Source of the DNA: Alisma plantago-aquatica
Taxonomy: Eukaryota; Streptophyta; Magnoliopsida; Alismatales; Alismataceae
DNA length: 64,000 nucleotides
Direction of reading: 5' to 3'
Assembly: GCA_963693085.1 (NCBI GenBank)
Contig: OY856411.1
Coordinates: 119,784,267-119,848,266, forward strand
Position numbers and translations under genes: made by a program. The notes beneath the pieces were generated by a model. It was given only the letters and a program-made list of their open reading frames with translations, made no database searches and was not told the DNA's origin. Each line of letters opens with the position of its first letter. Positions within the stretch are counted from its first letter, which is position 1. Shown here piece by piece: positions 22,241 through 36,619 of the stretch.

Positions 22241-25200
22241 GAAATGATATTCAAATCTTGGTCCATCTATATTCAAATCTCTCTCAAATTAATTAAGAGG
22301 TCAAACATGGTTCAAACGACTTTAGATGTGAACCATAGGCAAAATAGAGGGTCTAGATTATTCTTGTGAAGTTAGATTTCGTTTTTGGGCATATCTTGGT
22401 CCATAACATCTACAGTGGCCATTAAAGGTAATATATTTTGAAAAGATCTTTTATTATTGAATTCATGAGTCATAAATCTGAGATTACTATTAACTAGTCA
22501 CATTTGTCACCTTATAACTTTTCTCTATGCTTTATGGCCATTTTTTAGGGGAGAGAAAATGAAAGAGATTAATATGAGTTGATGGATATATTTAATTCAT
22601 ATTTGAAAATGAAATATGACTTTGGCTATTATCTTAAGTTTTTCTCATCCTATTTTGTATAAAGACAATCATTATAGGAATTTTGCATTAAACTCCTCAA
22701 TTATTATTGTTTAGAAAAAAACTTCATATTAAGTTAAAATTAACTATGAAAATTGGGATGTGACAATTTCCTAGGGTACTACCCACCTTAGGATTTAACA
22801 TATTCTATGTACACTAAATTCTGATTTCATTTTAAGGTCTCATTCTTATGGTAAAACACTATCTAAAACTCATTATTAAAACCAACATGTGGGTAATACA
22901 TTTTCACATCATCATTGATATGGTAAAGGACGTTTTCTTTAGGGGTTCTGATTCTTGCTTATCTATGTCAAATATCTACTCTTAGAATGCATGCTTGGTT
23001 CCACAATGAATCTGATTGGGTTTAGGTGACTATAAGTCTCAAACTTTTGATGTCAACTCTTATTTTATTTTTCACCTTTGAATACATGTCGGCCGCTCAT
23101 ATATTAAAAAATGACATGATTTATCACAGTTTTCTTAGCACATCTCTCATGCACATGTCCCATACCACATTCACTAGAAAGGACTACACAAATATGATTA
23201 TACACATAACATTCTCTCTACAAAATCCCATAAGCATGTGTCCCATACCACAAATACATGAGAAAAAGAGAGAGTATGTTATATGCAATTCTAGAGTTAG
23301 ACACAAAAATCCAAAACATCTAGGCACATAAACCTAAACCTTATTTGAGATAGACCTCGACTTTGATTTCTAATATCACATACTTACTTTTTATATACCT
23401 ATGGTTAGAACATACGAATCATATTGTTTCTTGGTGGCCATCCATTTATCTGCTCTGATACCATTAATGTAACACCCCTCCCTAGGGTTTTGTACGTAAC
23501 CAATGGAAGCACAGCCTAATCCCCAACATTATCCATAATGTGGGGTACTTGGCATTTTTTTAGGGAGGGTTGTCACAAAAAGGTAATCATTGCAAGTAAA
23601 CAAATAATTCACCATTGAGATTCATACATTATTCTATGAATAGGAAACTATAAATAACAAGTCTAGAATTTTATTTGTCTCTCAACATGGGAAACTAAGA
23701 ATAATAATTAGCATCTCTAAATGAATGGATCACCTAGAATGGATGGCACCCCACCAGTAAACTCTTGGATGTCTTATAGTCCTGGCTTGCTCTTATTGAG
23801 TCCTTACTTGCTCCAAATCCTGGGGACATCGCATCCCCAACCATGCAAAGGGAAAAACAACACATCGGTAAACGGTACTGACACTTTATAATAAGAGAAA
23901 AGTAAATATACTTGACTTGTAAGAAAACTTGACATGAATTAACTATAATCATTCTTGAATATCATTATTAACATGAAGAATTGAAATGAAATTTTATGCG
24001 TCCCTCTGTGACACCCCCTTAGGAGCACATGATTGCTAGGAAAGCCCTTGATGCTAGGAAAGCCCTTGATGACCCTTTTGAGGTCCATGACCGGGAGCAT
24101 AAAAAGACTATCTCAATTCCAAAGACTTGTTCATTAACATGATATTGTCATTAACATAAATCATGATTATTAAACTTAACTTGAAGTGATTTCTCCCCAT
24201 TAAGATGGTATCTTAAACATGATGGGATCTCTCCCTCTTGATCATTAACATTATTTTCATGAGTATTTAATGATAAACAATAATCATGGTGAACATTATA
24301 ACATAGGACATAGCATGTAGAAATCAACAATGAATAATATAGTGAATCATGACTAAAGCATTAAACTTGAAGAAATAATATATATTTCATATTTAACATG
24401 CAAGCAACCATAAGTATTTATGCTCAGCAACATGGCCCGTTTACCTTGGAGTAATGTAGATCCTAAGATTGTATCTCTGATCCTTGAGGCAGCGTCTGGA
24501 TGTGATTTACAAGAATATATGCTACTCTACTTGGAGCAAAGTTGATCCTAAGATGATCTCTCTAATCTTTGAGGCAGCGCTTGAATGTGATTGTCAAGAA
24601 CATAGGCTAGTGTGCTTTTTTCCTTAGTATGCTAGGATCATGGGGGTCCCTTTTATAGGTGTTAAGGGTCTAGAACTTTCTAGTCCAAGTGGATTTAAAT
24701 TTTTTTAATATCTTTTGTCATTTAATTAAAAATTGGAATTATCTTAACTCCAATACATTAAAAGGAAAGACTTTGTGAAAAATGTGTTTCTCTTTGTTAA
24801 TTACTAAAGTCCAACTTTCTGGTTAAAATAATTATCTTTTATTTGTGAATTTCCTTTATCATCTTTCATATCTTTTATATGAGATATTTAAGAGAGAATG
24901 TATTATCATTTCTTTTATTTGTTTATCAAAAATATTACATTAACTAAATTACCATTACATTTTATTTGTAATCACAAAGAAAGAGAGAAAATGTGAGAGA
25001 GTTGTACCATTCCTTACATAATTACCATAGTGTCTTATTTCCATGTATGTATGGCCGAGACACATTATTTCATTTTATAATAAAACAAATCACTAAGTTA
25101 AGGAAAGAGGAAAAGAACTTTATGTTACATCTACATGCACTAGTTGTAAAGCAGGAGTATACAATGTGATTTCAATGTGTTAATTAAAAAATGTTGACTG

Positions 25201-26450
25201 CAATTACTCATTCCCATATAATTCATTGTTGTTTAAAATAATGTTATAACTATGTAACAATAAACCATTTTTAAGTGTCCATACCAATTACAAAAAATTT
25301 ATATCTTCTCATCCATAATGACATTTTCGTTTAAATATAAAGCTTCCTAGTAGTGTTGGAAAGGTGATAGGTGAAAACCCACATTTTTGTAGTCTCAAAT
25401 TAATATATTTATCCATTGTATTCAATTATTAAAACTTTGGAATGCTAAAAGAAAGAAAATAATCAAACTCTCCTTCTAGATTCCCTTCTACTATTTTAAA
25501 CATATGGTCTCATCTTGACTAATTTTGATCAATAATTAATTAATGTTTACATTGCATGTGTTAAATGGATTGACATTGTGATTTATATTTATTTGAGAGG
25601 TCAAACGAATTTGAAACAAAACAAAATGTAAACCACACATTAATTACATACTCTAGATCCTTCCTAGTCAATAAAATTCAAATTTTGAGAATATTTTATT
25701 CACAATGTCCATATTTGTATATAATTCATTTTCATGCATTATAAGGTGAGATAATGTTAAAAGATTCTCCTTAATTATTTCTTTGATTCTAAAAAGGAGA
25801 TGATCAATATTTAATCACATTTAAGTCTATTATGCCTTTATGGAAAATTTTATTGAAGAAATAGACTCGAGAGAAGATAATGTTACATGCATTCAAAATT
25901 AAGCCATTAATTACATTGCATTAAATGCAATGATATTCGAATCTTGGTCCATCTATATTCAAATCTCTCTCAAATTAATTGGGAGGTCAAACATGGTTCA
26001 AACCACTTCAAATTTGAACCATAGGAAAAATAGAGGGTCTAGATTATTCTTGTGAAGTTAGATTTCTTTTTTGGGCATATCTTGGTCCATAACTTCTATA
26101 GTGGCCATTAAAGGTAATATATTTTGAAAAGATCTTTTATTATTGAATTCATCAGTCATAAATCTAAGATTACTATTAACTAGTCACATTTGTCACCTTA
26201 TAAATTTTCTCTATGCTTTATGGCGATTTTGTAGGGGAGAGAAAATGAAAGGGATTAATATGAGTTGATGGATATATTTAATTCATATTTGAAAATGTAA
26301 TATGACTTTGGCTATTATCTTAAGTTTTTCTCATCCTATTTTGTACATAGACAATCATTATAGGCATTTTTCTTTAAACCCCTGAATTATTATTGTTTAG
26401 AAAAAACTTCATATTAAGTTAAAATTAACTATGAAAATTGGGATGTGACA
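22241..26450 (-). mobile_element. Non-coding LTR derivative F, copy B
   Basis: Duplicate of the element at 1,455-5,664: LTR 23,468-26,450, primer-binding site 23,449-23,463, interior 22,766-23,467, and the 525-bp second LTR piece 22,241-22,765. The interior contains no gag or pol similarity that I can see; small ORFs of 70-100 codons there have no recognisable domain. Confidence 0.65.
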
Positions 26451-27475
26451 GTACATCTCTGTATCATCTCTTTCTCGAAAGTTACAAGCATCAACTATCT
26501 TGTTAGGCTATTCACAGGCAGTATAAAAATCTCGAGGCATCAAGCCAAAATCTCATATCAATGTAAAAAAACTATCACTAACTCTTAGGACCTGAGATTA
26601 TAGAAATGACACATAGGACTCTATCTACACATATACAAGACTTGACTGTCAGTATCTCCACCTGAGGATTCACTGTTGTCCTTGTTGCTGCTGTTGTTGT
26701 TCCCTTTTTATGAGCTTTCTATCTCTACCTCATCCGCATCCACCTAAAAATGTTGAATCCCACGGGGGTGAGATAATTATAAAATTGCCCCAGCGAGAGA
26801 TATAACTCTCCGCCGAAAACATTATTATTGTAATTGAATGGAAACAAGCTGAATAGTGTAATCATATGTTCAACAATAGATAATTCAATATTGAAGCAAA
26901 TTAGAAACAACATTTCTATATAAGCATTTAAGCTACAATTTATTAAAGCAACATGTTTCTTATTCAATAAAGAATTGAAGTTCATGTATAGCATTCATGT
27001 ATCTAGAACATGCTAAGCAGAAATACATCATCTAGTGATTTTCATATTTCAATCTTATGCAAATACACTACACGATTGATTACATTTTACAAACATTCTT
27101 AAGCCCTAAGGAGATGAGATATACCGCTCATACTCAAACCGACCACGATTGCGTAAAACATCGGTGCTACACAAGGTCAATGGGAGAGCCAGATTCCATG
27201 ACCTCATCTGTCTCGGTCAGTACAAGACTACTTTAAGCAGAGACATAATGTGTCAACTACAATTAGCTTGCCAGGGTATATTAGCATCTTCACTATAGAG
27301 TTATAGCCCATAGCATATACTCTCTTCAGGGTTATGTCCCGTAGCTAATGCCTGGTATTATTATTGAGGAGTCATGGCGCATAGCCATACTCTTATTGGG
27401 GTATTGTCCGCAACCAATCTTGTACATAGGACATAGCTCGTAGCCATTCCTATGAGGCATAAGGATATATGCAAT

Positions 27476-29902
27476 GTAATTAATGGCTTAATTTTGAATG
27501 CATGTAACATTATCTTCTCTCGAGTCTCTTTATTCAATAAAATTTTCCATAAAGGCATAATAGACTTAAATGTGATTAAATATTGATCATCTCATTTTTA
27601 GAATCAAAGAAATAATTAAGGATAATCTTATCTCACCTTTTAATGCATTAAAATGAATTATATACAAATATGGATATTGTGAATAAAAGATTCTCAAAAT
27701 TTAAATTTTATTGACTAGGAAGGATCTAGGGTAAGTAATTAATGTGTGGTCTACATTTTGTTTTGTTTCAAATTCGTTTGACCTCTCAAATAAATATAAA
27801 TCACAATGTCAATCCATTTAACACATGTAATGTAAACATTAATTAATTGTTGATCAAAATTAGTCAAGATGAGACCATATGTTTAAAATAGTAGAAGGGA
27901 ATCTAGAAGGAGAGTTTGATTATTTTCTTTCTTTTACATTCCAAAGTTTTAATAATTGAATACAATGGATAAATATATTAATTTGAGACTATTAAAATGT
28001 GAGTTTTCACCTGTCACCTTTCCAACACTACTAGGAAGCTTTATATGAAAACGAAAATGTCATTATGGGTGAGAAGATATAAAATTTATGTAAATGGTAT
28101 GGACACTTAAAAATTGTTTATTGTTGCATAGTTATAACATTATTTTAAACAACAATGAATTATATGGTAATGAGTAATTGCACTCAACAATTTTTAATTA
28201 ACACATTGAAATCACATTGTATAGTCTTGCTTTACAACTAGTGCATGTAGATGTAACATAAAGTTCTTTTTCTCTTTCCCTCACTTGGTGATTAGTTTTA
28301 TTATAAAATGAAATAATGTGTCTCGGCCATACATACATGGAAATAAGACACTATGGTAATTATGTAAGGAATGGTACAACTCTCTCACGTTTTCTCTCTT
28401 TCTTTGTGATTACAAATAAAATGTAATGGTAATTTAGTTAATTTAATATTTTTGATAAACAAATAAAAGCAAATGATAAGACATTCTCTCTTAAATATCT
28501 CATACAAAAGATATGAAAGATGATAAAGGAAATTCACAAACAAAAGATAATTATTTTAACCACAAAGTTGGACTTCAGTAATTAACAAAGAGAAACACGT
28601 TTTTCACAAAGTCTTACCTTTTAATATACTGGAGTTAAGATAATTCCAATGTTTAATTAAATGAAAAAAGCTATTAAAAAATTTTAAATCCACTTGGACT
28701 AGAAAGTTCTAGACCATTAACACCTATAAAAGGGACCCCCATGATCCTAGCATACCAAGGAAAAAAAGCACACTAGCCTATGTTCTTGCAAATCACATTC
28801 AAGCGTTGCCTCAAAGATTAGAGAGATCATCTTAGGATCAACTTCTCTCCAAGTAGACTAGCCTATATTCTTGTAAATCACATCCAGACGCTGCCTCAAG
28901 GATCAGAGATACAATCATAGGATCTACATTGCTCCAAGGTAAACGGGCCATGCTGCTGAGCACAAATACTTATGGTTGCTTGCATGTTAAATATAAAATA
29001 GATATTACTACTTCAAGTTTAATGCTTTAGTCACGATTCACTATATTATTGATTGTTGATTTCTACATGCTATGTCCTATGCTATAATGTTCACCGTGAT
29101 TATTGTTTATCATTAAATACTCATGAAAATAATGTTAATGATCAAGAGGGAGAGATCCCATCATGTTTAAGATACCATCTTAATGGGGAGAAATCCCTTC
29201 ATGTTAAGTTTAAGAATCATGATTTATGTTAATGACAACATCATGTTAATGATCAAGTCTTTGGAATTCAGATAGTCTTTTTATGCTACCGATCTTGGAC
29301 CTCAAAAAGTTCGTCAAGGGCTTTCCTAGCAATCATATCGTCCTAAGGGGACGTCACAGAGGGACGCATAAGATTTCATTTCAATTCTTCATGTTAATAA
29401 TGATATTCAAGAATGTTTGTAGTTAATTCATGTCAAGTTTTCTTACAAGTTAAGTATATTTACTTTTTTGCTTATTATAGAGTGCCAATACTATTTACTG
29501 ATGTGTTGTTTTTCCCTTTGCATGGCTGGGGATGCGATGTCCCCAGGATTTGGAGCAAGTAAGGACTCAAGAAGAGCAAGCCAGGACTAGAAGACATCGA
29601 AGAGTTTAGTGGTGGGGTGCCATCCATTCTAGGCGACCCATTCATCTAGAGATGCTTATTATTATGCTTAGTTTCCCATGTTGAGAGACGAATAGAATTC
29701 TAGACTTGTTGTTTATAATTTCCTATTCATAGAATTATAGAATAATGTATGAATCTCAATGGTGAATTATTTGTTTACTTGCAATTATTACCTTTTTGTG
29801 ACAACCCTCCCTAAAATGTCAAGTACCCACATTATGGATAATGCTGGGGATTAGGCTGGGCTTCTGCTGGTTATATACGAAACCCTAGGGAGGGGTGTTA
29901 CA
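27476..29902 (+). repeat. Plus-strand F-family LTR, copy B
   Basis: Offset-20,786 copy of 6,690-9,116, again ending GGGGTGTTACA and followed by TGTAC. Confidence 0.8.
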
Positions 29903-30077
29903 TGTACTGATGAACTGGAATGTACATAACTTACTTTGGTTCTTTATGAAGGAGTTTTTCAGTTTATGGATCTCTTTGTAAAAAGTTTTAATTTTTAGTG
30001 ATTTTCAGTAATTCCGCTGCTAACGATCGCTTCCGCATTAGTTAATCATGTTTTGTGAGTTAGTTTGTCTCATCAAG

Positions 30078-30791
30078 TGCCTTGGATACCTCCACCTTAT
30101 CAACGATGATAGTCCCATCGTCAAGTTACCAAGCATGAAGAATAAGCGTGCAGTTGTCTCTGATCTCATGAATAAGTGGATGTAGGACAAGAGAAAATAG
30201 AAGTAACTCCAAGGGATCACCTTGTTTACTCCAGTGGATGGCCAAATATATTTCTCTGCAATGTACAACGTTGTTGCCTGACAATAAAGAAACTTCACCC
30301 ATAAAGAAATGGAGAACATATTGAACTTATATCATGGAGAAGCATCAACCAATCCCCCAAGGTGAAAGAATTAGAGAAATCCACTGTAACCATGAAGAGG
30401 GATTTGTCTTCATGTTTCTTGCTCAACAACCTATTGACATTGTGCAAAATTGCCTCAGCCTCAATAGATATGTCAATTCTGAATTTGAAGTTATTGAGAT
30501 ATTTCCATATCTTTACCCAGTCCTATTACAAAAGTTTTGGACACAAGATGCCTCCAAATAGTACCCATTGCTATAGGACGTATACTCTAGTCAAGCTTTA
30601 GCAGTGGCGTAAGAGGTGCAGATGCTACAAACACCGAAAAGCTCAAAAGACATCCTCCAACCATAAATTAACTGCCAGAGTGATGGCATGTAGGAGATAT
30701 GTGGCAACTGCATATCCCTCTCCACATTGAGCGTCTAGGATGTGTTGGACCCTCAACCTGTCTCTACCACATTAAGTCCCTTTAAGACAAC
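30078..30791 (-). pseudogene. Reverse transcriptase pseudogene, N-terminal/central part, copy B
   Basis: Duplicate of 9,292-10,005, with one visible coding difference: the Ala codon of the NAF block is changed by C-to-A on the plus strand (GAAAGCATT to GAAAGAATT). It keeps the stop in the LDD box at 30,126-30,128. Element E (18,483-30,072) and its TCAAG duplication lie between this piece and the C-terminal piece at 16,998-18,477. Together they form one gene read right to left. Confidence 0.75.
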
Positions 30792-33700
30792 GCAGAACAA
30801 TATCCACATCTGCTATGAATAAAAAATAGATGATTCTTAATCATGCTTGCATGCTTATGGAAAAATCCAAAATAGAATAGTTTGATGAATAAAATTTTAA
30901 GTATAACACCCATATAAAAATACTTCCCAAAGTATCCCACTTTACTGAGAAAATGACACTTAGATTGGCCTTCTTTTGACAAATTATTGAAAAATCACTT
31001 AAATTGGTGTTTTTCCGATCAAGCTATTGAAAACGCCAATCAAATTGGCGTCTTCAACCATGAATGAAAAAACAAGTAAGGCAAAAATGTCAAGTGAATT
31101 AGTTATTTCACCTGCACGTTAGGTGAAAACGCAATTTACTAGGTGCTTTTGTCTTTTTTTTCGTTTCTCATTTCAAGCTCTAATTTGATTGGCTGTTTCC
31201 ACTAGCTTGATTGGAAAAACGTCAATTTAAATAGAATTTATACTCTAAAGTGGGCTGCATTTGGAATTATTTAGACATGAATGTTATATTTGGAATTTTT
31301 TTCATTCATCAGTGGTTGAGAGTTTCAATCATGTGACTTCTCAATCGTACATCAGCAGATTTACCAACGAGGTGTCACATCTTCAAATAAAAATTAACGA
31401 AGTGTGCTATTTTGATTTTTTTCCATATTTATTTTCTACGAGGTATATTTCCAACAATGACATACTGTGCATGGGTGACGGACGGATTTATAGTTGTGCT
31501 AGCTTTTCGTTTCAAATAATATATTATCTCTTACCTGGAAAAATCATGAGTTGTTTTCGTTATAGATTTATACAGGAGTTATCTGATATTGTTATATTTG
31601 AAAGCCCTTGATGACCCTTTTGAGGTCCATGACCGGGAGCATAAAAAGACTATCTCAATTCCAAAGACTTGTTCATTAACATGATATTGTCATTAACATA
31701 AATCATGATTCTTAAACTTAACTTGAAGTGATTTCTCCCCATTAAGATGGTATCTTAAACATGATGGGATCTCTCCCTCTTGATCATTAACATTATTTTC
31801 ATGAGTATTTAATGATAAACAATAATCATGGTGAACATTATAACATAGGAAATAGCATGTAGAAATCAACAATGAATAATATAGTGAATCAGACTAAAGC
31901 ATTAAACTTGAAGAAATAATATATATTTCATATTTAACATGAAAGCAACCATAAGTATTTATGCTCAGCAGCATGGCCCGTTTACCTTGGAGTAATGTAG
32001 ATCCTAAGATTGTATCTCTGATCCTTGAGGCAGCGTCTGGATGTGATTTACAAGAATATATGCTAGTCTACTTGGTGCAAAGTTGATCCTAAGATGATCT
32101 CTCTAATCTTTGAGGCAGCGCTTGAATGTGATTGTCAAGAACATAGGCTAGTGTGCTTTTTTCCTTAGTATGCTAGGATCATGGGGGTCCCTTTTATAGG
32201 TGTTAAGGGTCTAGAACTTTCTAGTCCAAGTGGATTTAATTTTTTTTAATATCTTTTGTCATTTAATTAAACATTGGAATTATCTTAACTCCAATACATT
32301 AAAAGGAAAGACTTTGTGAAAAATGTGTTTCTCTTTGTTAATTACTAAAGTCCAACTTTCTGGTTAAAATAATTATCTTTTATTTGTGAATTTCCTTTAT
32401 CATCTTTCATATCTTTTATATGAGATATTTAAGAGAGAATGTATTATCATTTCTTTTATTTTTTTATCAAAAATATTACATTAACTAAATTACCATTACA
32501 TTTTATTTGTAATCACAAAGAAAGAGAGAAAATGTGAGAGAGTTGTACCATTCCTTACATAATTACCATAGTGTCTTATTTCCATGTATGTATGGCCGAG
32601 ACACATTATTTCATTTTATAATAAAGCAAATCACTAAGTTAAGGAAAGAGGAAAAGAACTTTATGTTACATATACATGCACTAGTTGTAAAGCAAGAGTA
32701 TACAATGTGATTTCAATGTGTTAATTAAAAAATGTTGACTGCAATTACTCATTCCCATATAATTCATTGTTGTTTAAAATAATGTTATAACTATGTAACA
32801 ATAAACCATTTTTAAGTGTCCATACCAATTACAAAAAATTTATATCTTCTCATCCATAATGACATTTTCGTTTAAATATAAAGCTTCCTAGTAGTGTTGG
32901 AAAGGTGATAGGTGAAAACCCACATTTTTGTAGTCTCAAATTAATATATTTATCCATTGTATTCAATTATTAAAACTTTGGAATGCTAAAAGAAAGAAAA
33001 TAATCAAACTCTCCTTCTAGATTCCCTTCTACTATTCTAAATATATGGTCTCATCTTGACTAATTTTGATCAATAATTAATTAATGTTTACATTGCATGT
33101 GTTAAATGGATTGACATTGTGATTTATATTTATTTGAGAGGTCAAACGAATTTGAAACAAAACAAAATGTAAACCACACATTAATTACATACTCTAGATC
33201 CTTCCTAGTCAATAAAATTCAAATTTTGAGAATCTTTTATTCACAATGTCCATATTTGTATATAATTCATTTTCATGCATTATAAGGTGAGATAATGTTA
33301 AAAGATTCTCCTTAATTATTTCTTTGATTCTAAAAAGGAGATGATCAATATTTAATCACATTTAAGTCTATTATGCCTTTATGGAAAATTTTATTGAAGA
33401 AATAGACTCGAGAGAAGATAATGTTACATGCATTCAAAATTAAGCCATTAATTACATTGCATTAAATGCAATGATATTCGAATCTTGGTCCATCTATATT
33501 CAAATCTCTCTCAAATTAATTGGGAGGTCAAACATGGTTCAAACCACTTCAAATTTGAACCATAGGAAAAATAGAGGGTCTAGATTATTCTTGTAAAGTT
33601 AGATTTCTTTTTTGGGCATATCTTGGTCCATAACTTCTATAGTGGCCATTAAAGGTAATATATTTTGAAAAGATCTTTTATTATTGAATTCATCAGTCAT

Positions 33701-35210
33701 AAATCTAAGATTACTATTAACTAGTCACATTTGTCACCTTATAAATTTTCTCTATGCTTTATGGCGATTTTGTAGGGGAGAGAAAATGAAAGGGATTAAT
33801 ATGAGTTGATGGATATATTTAATTCATATTTGAAAATGTAATATGACTTTGGCTATTATCTTAAGTTTTTCTCATCCTATTTTGTACAGAGACAATCATT
33901 ATAGGCATTTTTCTTTAAACCCCTGAATTATTATTGTTTAGAAAAAACTTCATATTAAGTTAAAATTAACTATGAAAATTGGGATGTGACAGTACATCTC
34001 TGTATCATCTCTTTCTCGAAAGTTACAAGCATCAACTATCTTGTTAGGCTATTCACAGGCAGTATAAAAATCTCGAGGCATCAAGCCAAAATCTCATATC
34101 AATGTAAAAAAACTATCACTAACTCTTAGGACCTGAGAGTATAGAAATGACACATAGGACACTATCTACACATATACAAGACTTAACTGCAAGTATCTCC
34201 ACCTGAGGATTCACTGTTGTCCTTGTTGCTGCTGCTGTTGTTCCCTTTTTATGAGGTTTCTATCTCTACCTCGTCCGCATCCACCTAAAAACGTTGAATC
34301 CCATGGGGGTGAGATAATTATAAAATTGCCCCAACGAGAGATATAACTCTCCGCCGAAAACATTATTATTGTAATTGAATGGAAACAAGCTGAATAGTGT
34401 AATCATATGTTCAACAGCAGATAATTCAATATTGAAGCAAATTAGAAACAACATTTCTATATAAGCATTTAAGCTACAATTTATTAAAGCAACATGTTTC
34501 TTATTCAATAAAGAATTGAAGTTCATGTATAGCATTCACGTATCTAGAACATGCTAAGCAGAAATACATCATCTAGTGATTTTCATATTTCAATCTTATG
34601 TAAATATACTACACGATTGATTACATTTTACAAACATTCTTAAGCCCTAAGGAGATGAGATATACCGCTCATACTCAAACCGACCACGATTGCGTAAAGC
34701 ATCGGTGCTACACAAGGTCAATGGGAGAGCCAGATTCCATGACCTCATCTGTCTCGGTCAGTATGAGACTACTTTAAGCAGAGACATCATGTGTCAACTA
34801 CAGTTAGCTTGCCAGGGTATATTAGCATCTTCACTATAGAGTTATAGCCCATAGCATATACTCTCTTCAGGGTTATGTCCCGTAGCTAATTCCTGGTATT
34901 ATTATTGAGTCATGGCCCATAGCCATACTCTTATTGGGGTATTGTCCGCAACCAATCTTGTACATAGGACATAGCTCGTAGCCATTCCTATGAGGCATAA
35001 GGATATATGCAATGTAATTAATGGCTTAATTTTGAATGCATGTAACATTATCTTCTCTCGAGTCTCTTTATTCAATAAAATTTTCCATAAAGGAATAATA
35101 GACTTAAATGTGATTAAATATTGATCATCTCATTTTTAGAATCAAAGAAATAATTAAGGAGAATCTTATCTCACCTTTTAATGCATTAAAATGAATTATA
35201 TACAAATATG

Positions 35211-36619
35211 TGAAAACTACTAGAGGGGGGGTGAATAGAGTTTTATAGATAATTTTAACAATTAATTACTCAAGCAACCACAAAGAAAATATTGGACAAG
35301 GAGACACAAGGGTTTAGAGTGGTTCCTACCTTAGCAAATACTAAGGTAGTCAGTCCACTACCCGGTTGCTTACCAAACCGGGATTTGAAGAGAAATTTAT
35401 TTTATTACCTCTCAAGGAATTACATAAAATACAATCTCTTTTCCCTAAACCCTTCAAGCAGCCTTCACCTAGAAGTAATCGCCCAACTCGAAGCAGCCTT
35501 CCCTTGAAGTAGATGCACCAACTCCCGTTGCACCAGCCTTCTGAAGTAGCTTCCCGTGCGATAGCCTTCTTGAAGTAGCTTGAAGTCCCCTTCTCCTCTG
35601 AGAAGTCAACCCTCTCCAATCCGCAGCCTCCAACCCTAGGAGTAGCAAGGAGAGTACAAAGAATAAATAGGAACAAGAAAGAAAATAGAGAAATTACAAC
35701 TTATCCTTTAAGCCCGAGGCTTGATATGCCTAGATCAAGCGTAAGATCTCCTAGCCAAGTATGTGAACTTGTAATTGCTGTGGGTAGGAGAATCTAGCCT
35801 ATAGGACACGAGATTGAGCTAAGAAGAATGTAGGCCAATGATCACAGTGCTCAAATTGCTTGCAAAAGATTGCTCAAGTATGCTCAAGTGTATTCTCAAG
35901 TGTAACAAGTGAATTCTAGTGTCCTATGGCTTGTCCTATTTATAGGAATGGCCTAAATATGCTTGAGGACGTTCTAGACAACTTCTAGGGGTTTCTAAGT
36001 GCTTAACTAGCCGTTAGGTACAAAGTTGTTGCTTTAACAATGGCTAATTAATTTATTCTGCAGTTCCTGTCAGAGACCATCTCGGTCGAGGAATGGTCGA
36101 CCGAGACACCTACTCGGTCGAAGTTTTGTCGACCGACAGGCTCTCTGGATTAACGTTCATTTGCAACTGCCAACTACTTTGTCTGTTGTGTCTAACGGCT
36201 ACTTTGGATCTTTCTCGGTCGAGGAGTTTGTCGACCGAGAGTGTCTCGGTCGAGGAGTTTGTCGACCGAGAATGATCCTGTTTCAAGGTTTCAATTTAAA
36301 CATTAATTGTATGTGTGAGTGTGCAAAGGTGATCCAAATTAAATGGGATGACATGTCTAACTATGGTGTTTGGCTAGGGAAAATCTAACGCTTGATTTAC
36401 ATGCAATTCTAAGTACTTGTACATTATATATTTGTACAAGTTTTACAACATTGATTACATTGCATGAAAATATAACTAAGTAAGCTCTTGGATTTTCCCT
36501 TGCTACTTTGTCATCCTGCTTAGTCCTGCACACTTAAGTAGCTGGTTAGATTAATAAGAATGAAATGTTTGTCATCATCGAAACAAAGGGATTTATCATA
36601 ATATCCAATTTATCCAACA
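35211..36619 (+). mobile_element. 1.4-kb solo LTR, TSD ATATG
   Basis: The insertion is defined by comparison with the uninterrupted copies. The flanks join exactly after removal, with ATATG at 35,206-35,210 and 36,620-36,624. Ends are TGAAAACTACTAGAGGGGGG and TTATCCAACA. The early segment GGGGGGGTGAATAGAG, followed by GGTTCCTACC and CTACCCGGTTGC, is typical of LTRs seen in many plant genomes. There is no pol remnant, so it is a solo LTR. It carries four CTCGGTCGA...TCGACCGAG palindromes at 36,081-36,270. Strand is assumed. Confidence 0.8.
36081..36270. repeat. Interrupted-palindrome cluster in the solo LTR
   Basis: Four copies of CTCGGTCGA-N7/8-TCGACCGAG lie at 36,081-36,105, 36,113-36,137, 36,214-36,239 and 36,245-36,270. 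The last two are identical over the whole 26 bp. The second has one arm ending in GAC instead of GAG. Confidence 0.9.

Larger units (their letters stand above)
18483..30072 (+). mobile_element. Long LTR-like element E (probable solo LTR) carrying nested elements, TSD TCAAG
   Basis: The element starts TGTAACATCC and ends TTTGTCTCA, that is TG...CA. It is flanked by TCAAG at 18,478-18,482 and 30,073-30,077. The flanks are two consecutive parts of one minus-strand reverse-transcriptase pseudogene, an independent test of both boundaries. Apparent E sequence is 18,483-22,236 plus about 29,908-30,072, roughly 3.9 kb with no coding potential, which fits a solo LTR of the long-LTR Gypsy type. The middle (22,237-29,902) is a later insertion flanked by TGTAC on both sides. 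That inner pair is weaker evidence, because its left end lacks a canonical CA. Confidence 0.75.
24058..31599. repeat. 7.5-kb tandem sub-unit, first copy in B
   Basis: This is the offset-20,786 counterpart of 3,272-10,813, with the same junction filler just before 31,600. All internal features of the A sub-unit recur here. Confidence 0.85.
20787..33711. repeat. Right copy (B) of the 20.8-kb tandem segmental duplication
   Basis: This is the direct repeat of 1-12,924 at offset 20,786. Unlike copy A, it continues past 33,711 into a complete second 7.5-kb sub-unit that ends at 40,536. Because the sequence is continuous here, copy B shows what copy A looked like before the truncation at 12,924. 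The very high identity implies a recent duplication or recent gene conversion. A collapsed or falsely expanded assembly should be excluded. Confidence 0.95.
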
